Shown here: positions 20,610 to 24,078 of the stretch, piece by piece | How positions within the stretch are numbered: the first letter of the stretch is position 1 | How the letters are laid out: the number at the start of each line of letters is the position of its first letter | Assembly (NCBI GenBank): GCA_002417975.1 | Contig: DIDE01000128.1 | Location: 1 to 24,078, forward strand | Source of the DNA: Eggerthellaceae bacterium UBA5808 | Lineage (GTDB): Bacteria > Actinomycetota > Coriobacteriia > Coriobacteriales > Eggerthellaceae | Direction of reading: 5' to 3' | DNA: 24,078 bases | Made by a program: the position numbers and the translations under genes | The notes under the pieces: model-generated | Databases searched by the model: none | What the model was told of the DNA's origin: nothing | Seen by the model: only the letters and a program-made list of their open reading frames with translations

Positions 20610-21326
20610 ATGGCTATTGGTAAAAAACGTAAAGCAGCTATCGAGAAGATCGATGCTGATAAGCTCTACACTCCGCTGGAGGGTTTTAAGCTTCTCAAGG
20701 AAGTCTCTAAGGCTTCTTTTGATGAGACAGTTGAGATGCATATTCGTCTTGGTATTGATACGCGCCAAGCTGATCAGCAACTTCGTGGCACCGTAAGCCT
20801 TCCAAATGGCAGTGGTAAAACTGTCCGTGTCGCTGTTTTTGCCGAAGGCGAAAAAGCTCATGAGGCTGAAGAAGCTGGAGCTGACATTGTCGGTTCCGAT
20901 GACCTAGTTGCTGATGTTCAGGCTGGTAAAATCGATTTTGATGCAACTGTTGCAACGCCGGATCAAATGCCTAAGGTTGGACGTTTAGGACGTATTCTTG
21001 GTACTCGTGGTTTGATGCCTAACCCTAAGCTGGGAACGGTAACTAATGATGTTACTAAGGCAATCAAAGAACTCAAGGGTGGCCGTGTTGAGTATCGTGC
21101 CGACCGCTATGGTATTGCGCATATTATTCTTGGTAAGACCAGTTTTACTGCTGAGCAACTTGCAGAGAATTATGGTGCAATGTATGACGAGATTCTGCGT
21201 CAGAAGCCCTCAGCAGCTAAGGGTAAATACGTTAAGTCCATCACTATTGCTTCAACGATGAGCCCAGGAATCAAGTTCGATGAGTCGGTTCATTCAGATT
21301 ATCTTGAGACTGGCGAGGTTGAGTAG
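20610..21326 (+). CDS. rplA: 50S ribosomal protein L1
   Basis: The 238-residue protein has KRKAAIEKIDADKLYTPLEG near the start, the L1 signature region LGRILGTRGLMPNPKLGTVT, then GRVEYRADRYGIAHIILGKT and a C-terminus with SIASTMSPGIKFD-like ITIASTMSPGIKFD. L1 forms the mobile stalk at the E site and in many bacteria represses its own message. AAAGGA lies nine bases before the ATG. A strong terminator follows, and rplJ-rplL do not. Confidence 0.97.
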   Translation: MAIGKKRKAAIEKIDADKLYTPLEGFKLLKEVSKASFDETVEMHIRLGIDTRQADQQLRGTVSLPNGSGKTVRVAVFAEGEKAHEAEEAGADIVGSDDLVADVQAGKIDFDATVATPDQMPKVGRLGRILGTRGLMPNPKLGTVTNDVTKAIKELKGGRVEYRADRYGIAHIILGKTSFTAEQLAENYGAMYDEILRQKPSAAKGKYVKSITIASTMSPGIKFDESVHSDYLETGEVE

Positions 21327-21373
21327 GCTACTGTTCATCCTTCTGTCTTAGCTTGTGTGAGTAAGCTATAAGT

Positions 21374-21408
21374 AACGCCTTCGGCTTTTGTGCTGAGGGC
21401 GTTTTTTT
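21374..21408 (+). terminator. Strong Rho-independent terminator after rplA
   Basis: AACGCCTTCGGC (21374-21385) pairs with GCTGAGGGCGTT (21392-21403), 12 bp with two G-U pairs and a TTTTGT loop, followed by a run of seven T. A weaker TAGCTT/AAGCTA hairpin lies just upstream. Confidence 0.92.
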
Positions 21409-21957
21409 ATGCCTATATCTACGTTAAAGTTCTTTGCCTACGAATAATGCTGTATGCCCCTGATGGATTGTCATTAGGAGCATTTTTATCATTTTAGGGT
21501 CTTTGCATCTGCTGAGTAACGCTGTTTTTGTCTTAAGACTTAATTCAAAGTGATTCATTTTTATAAAGTATGGATCTACATCGTAGAGGTAAAGAGCATT
21601 TGTTTATCTTGCTAGATTGATAGTTCGGACGTCTAGAAAAGTATCCCGTTTTGTTATACGGTCCTGGCTTATTTTTGCTCTTTGGGGGACAACTGAAACG
21701 ATATATCTGCACTCTTTTTTTGCCTCATTTACTGTCATGTTATGGGATTATATCTTATTTGATAGTCTACCTAGGTGAATTGATATTTCTCTGTTCGTAA
21801 AGCAATGAGCCTAATGAATATATTGGCTGCTACATGAGGAAACTGGTTCATATGAAATGTTGTAGGTAAGTGTTAGAGATCCCATACCAGTATTCCAGGG
21901 ATTAATTCAACGGATTTGTATATCTTACTTGCGCAAAACTTGATGAAAGGCGATGAC
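21409..21957. other. AT-rich non-coding stretch before the surface protein
   Basis: About 550 bases with no convincing gene on either strand. It is AT-rich with several T-tracts, and short open frames have no homology I recognise. GAAAGG at 21945-21950 is the ribosome binding site of the following gene. A promoter must lie here, but no good -35/-10 pair was found. It could hold a regulatory RNA, a phase-variation or insertion scar, or decayed sequence. Confidence 0.5.
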
Positions 21958-24078
21958 ATGAATACTCTGCATGTATTAAAAGTTGAGGAATCAGTTAAAA
22001 AACTTATCTGCTGTCTGTTGTCTGTCGTCTTGATTCTTTCATTTTCAAGTCTACAGAGTGCAGCCGAAGCTATGACAAATGAGTCATCGCATACAAAAGA
22101 TGATGCGCAACTGCAGTCTGAGGGCAAGACAGGTAATGATGAATCTCTGCCTTCCTTGTCTGCAACTTCTGAAATAGCTGATAGGGAAGAGCAACAGCAT
22201 ATAAATAGTTTTGACGAAGTTAATCTTGATTCTAATTCGTCAGACGAAGTTGATACATCGAAGACTATTAATCAGTCTGAAGAGTGTACTTTTGCTTCTG
22301 CTTCTTGTGATACAACGTCTAAAAATCAAGAAATATTGAGTAATGGTACAGATCAAGATAGCATTTCTATTTATAATGACGATGCAGCTAGTCTTTCGAG
22401 CAATTTAAGAAGTATGGACCAGTCTTTTCTTCCACATGCTTTTTCACCAGGAAAAAACAAAATCATTAATGGGGATTTTGAGGCTTTTCCTGCAAGTTCT
22501 TTAGATCGTTCCTCTTTTAAATGGCTTGAGGTTCAATTAAGCGATTCGCAATACTACATGACGCATAACGGAAAGTATTACTTTCCAAAGTTAACCCAAG
22601 CACAGCTGGACGCTTTTGGATGGCGTTCAATAAAATATTATGGAAAAGATTACATCGAAATACAAATAGATAGTTCCATAGACAATGTATATGGTGAAGT
22701 ATGTGCTCAAAATTATGGAACATCATTTTATCAGGATATTGCTAGCATTCCCGATAGTGTTCTAAAATGGAAGTTGAGCCATTCGTCTCGTTGGCAGAAT
22801 TATACTGATGGTATGTCTGTCAATATAGGTGTACCTGGATCGGAAAGCGCGCAGTTAGCACGTAGAACTTCATCGAATGGTGCATCAATGAATAGCAATG
22901 TGGCTAATGGTGATACTAACCAAATTGGTTGGGAAAGTATTGACATTCACACGCCGAATAATCGTGTAACCAAATATGGTGATTATCAGCCTGATTGGGA
23001 ATCGTACGAAGGTGCATATAAAGTACCTGCTTCTCAGACAACGACTCGATTTGATGTTAAATCCGTTGTATCGCGAGATTTTACTTCCGGTAATTTAGTA
23101 GATAATATTGAGGTTATTGAAACATTTCCGCTTTGGTATAAATCTAATGGTGGCCAAAGTCTCTCGGGCGTTTTTGCTGGGATCATTAATAGCGACGGTT
23201 CTCCCTATACTGGTGAAGATCCAGCAGCGTCAATGTATATAAACTATCACCATGAAAATGCGACACCAACGCTTGCAACCCCTATAGATGATCTATCTAC
23301 TGGTGATACATGGGATTCTTCAATGATGGTATATCCTGATGCCGCTGATGGTCATAGCTATGAGTTTGTTGGTTGGTCAAAATCGCAACTTGCACCGCTA
23401 ACATCGAAGGAGCAGATGGACAAAGCTGGTATCCTAACAACGTATCCATCTATTTCTGCTTCTTTATCCGATAACGTTGTATATGCAGTATGGGGCGCGA
23501 AGCCGCAAGTTTCATTTCATTCGCAGTATGCCCCAGTCAGCGATCCTCCTGCACAAACTAACATTGCGTGGGGAGGAACAGCTATAACTCCTTCGGGCTG
23601 GACGGTGGGATCTACATCAATTCGTCCTGGCTATACATTTGAAGGTTGGTGTATAGATGCAGCGTGTTTACATGATTTCGATATAGCGACTTCTTTGTAT
23701 TCCGATACGGTTTTATATGCAAAATGGTCTCCAAACTCTTATGATGTTATATTCAATGCAAATGGTGGTAGTGGCACTATGGCTAATCAATCATTTGCAT
23801 ACGATGTTGATCAGCCGCTACATGCAAACGTTTTTGCACAGGCTGATCATATTTTTATGGGGTGGAATACAACTCCTGATGGAAAAGGTAGTGCTTATAC
23901 TGACACCCAGAGTGTCAAAAACCTTACTCAGTCAGGTTCTGTAGTACTTTATGCTCAGTGGGCTCCGAAGAGCGATTTCTACAAGATCGATGCCCAATCA
24001 GTGACACTTACCTCATCTGCTTCACGCACCGCGTTTGCACAAGCTGCAGATTCCCATGTTCTCACTTCAGCCGCCCAC
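21958..24078 (+). CDS. Secreted surface protein with InlB-type B repeats (N-terminal part)
   Basis: Open through the right edge: 707 codons, no stop. Residues 13-38 form a signal peptide (VKKLICCLLSVVLILSFSS, then an AEA cleavage motif). A Ser/Asp/Glu-rich low-complexity linker covers about 39-160. A globular domain begins KIINGDFEAFP at 168-178 and includes FYQDIASIPDSVLKWKLSH, which resembles beta-sandwich carbohydrate-binding modules. Three Listeria-Bacteroides type repeats follow, at about 455-515, 516-590 and 596-669, each with a GW and a final YAxW motif (YAVW, YAKW, YAQW). Repeat 2 has a Cys pair (C565, C570). The protein is probably exported through Sec and anchored by a C-terminus outside the window. 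It is AT-richer than the ribosomal genes. Adhesion is inferred. Confidence 0.85.
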   Translation, partial: MNTLHVLKVEESVKKLICCLLSVVLILSFSSLQSAAEAMTNESSHTKDDAQLQSEGKTGNDESLPSLSATSEIADREEQQHINSFDEVNLDSNSSDEVDTSKTINQSEECTFASASCDTTSKNQEILSNGTDQDSISIYNDDAASLSSNLRSMDQSFLPHAFSPGKNKIINGDFEAFPASSLDRSSFKWLEVQLSDSQYYMTHNGKYYFPKLTQAQLDAFGWRSIKYYGKDYIEIQIDSSIDNVYGEVCAQNYGTSFYQDIASIPDSVLKWKLSHSSRWQNYTDGMSVNIGVPGSESAQLARRTSSNGASMNSNVANGDTNQIGWESIDIHTPNNRVTKYGDYQPDWESYEGAYKVPASQTTTRFDVKSVVSRDFTSGNLVDNIEVIETFPLWYKSNGGQSLSGVFAGIINSDGSPYTGEDPAASMYINYHHENATPTLATPIDDLSTGDTWDSSMMVYPDAADGHSYEFVGWSKSQLAPLTSKEQMDKAGILTTYPSISASLSDNVVYAVWGAKPQVSFHSQYAPVSDPPAQTNIAWGGTAITPSGWTVGSTSIRPGYTFEGWCIDAACLHDFDIATSLYSDTVLYAKWSPNSYDVIFNANGGSGTMANQSFAYDVDQPLHANVFAQADHIFMGWNTTPDGKGSAYTDTQSVKNLTQSGSVVLYAQWAPKSDFYKIDAQSVTLTSSASRTAFAQAADSHVLTSAAH

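Noticed and set aside
21834..21869. An 11-codon open frame (MRKLVHMKCCR) in the AT-rich gap
   Set aside because: No ribosome binding site or homologue; expected by chance in such sequence.
1..24078. Looked for CRISPR arrays, insertion sequences, phage genes, rRNA genes and toxin-antitoxin pairs
   Set aside because: No repeated spacer pattern, transposase motif, integrase, rRNA segment or paired small genes were seen; the many inverted repeats are single hairpins at gene ends.

Overview
The window is a bacterial chromosome segment made mostly of translation and secretion genes. The S14 is the short zinc (type Z) form, EF-Tu has an actinobacterial-looking switch region (GITISISHIEYET), all four tRNA genes encode CCA, and base composition is moderate. 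There is a four-subunit pyruvate:ferredoxin oxidoreductase and, at the right edge, an InlB-type repeat surface protein. Together these suggest an anaerobic, host-associated actinobacterium, most likely class Coriobacteriia. This is an inference from gene content and protein style; no database search was possible, and I do not name a genus.

Layout, left to right. (1) 1-7877, + strand: the end of the S10 cluster and the spc cluster: rpsC (partial), rplP, rpmC, rpsQ, rplN, rplX, rplE, rpsN, rpsH, rplF, rplR, rpsE, rpmD, rplO, secY, adk. Spacing is tight except for structured gaps at rplX-rplE, rpsN-rpsH and rpmD-rplO; the last holds a terminator-like hairpin and a candidate promoter. The cluster stops after adk, without the usual map-infA-rpmJ-rpsM continuation. 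(2) 8053-10227: a large polytopic membrane protein of GT-C glycosyltransferase-like build, apparently leaderless. (3) 10491-13521: a four-gene operon for pyruvate:ferredoxin oxidoreductase (gamma, delta, alpha, beta), closed by a perfect 30-bp palindrome. (4) 13612-16619: a minus-strand group Ie-like aspartate aminotransferase divergent from a PutP-type sodium/proline symporter, with candidate promoters that overlap. (5) 16702-21408: a near-consensus promoter driving tRNA-Tyr, tRNA-Thr, tRNA-Met and tuf, then rpmG, tRNA-Trp, secE, nusG, rplK, rplA and a strong terminator. This is the classic tRNA-tufB-secE-nusG-rplKA arrangement. (6) 21409-24078: about 550 bases of AT-rich non-coding DNA, then the first 707 codons of a secreted repeat protein that runs off the window where rplJ-rplL would usually follow.

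How it fits together: regions 1 and 5 build ribosomes and the Sec translocon (SecY and SecE) and supply NusG and EF-Tu. Regions 3 and 4 plausibly serve amino-acid-based fermentation: proline uptake, transamination to 2-oxoacids, and ferredoxin-linked oxidation of pyruvate. Regions 2 and 6 are cell-envelope genes placed at the break points of otherwise conserved clusters. I found no IS element, CRISPR array, rRNA gene or phage gene. The most interesting non-coding signals are the structured intergenic RNAs: four tandem hairpins before rplE, a long-range stem before rpsH, and an L1-site-like element before rplA.
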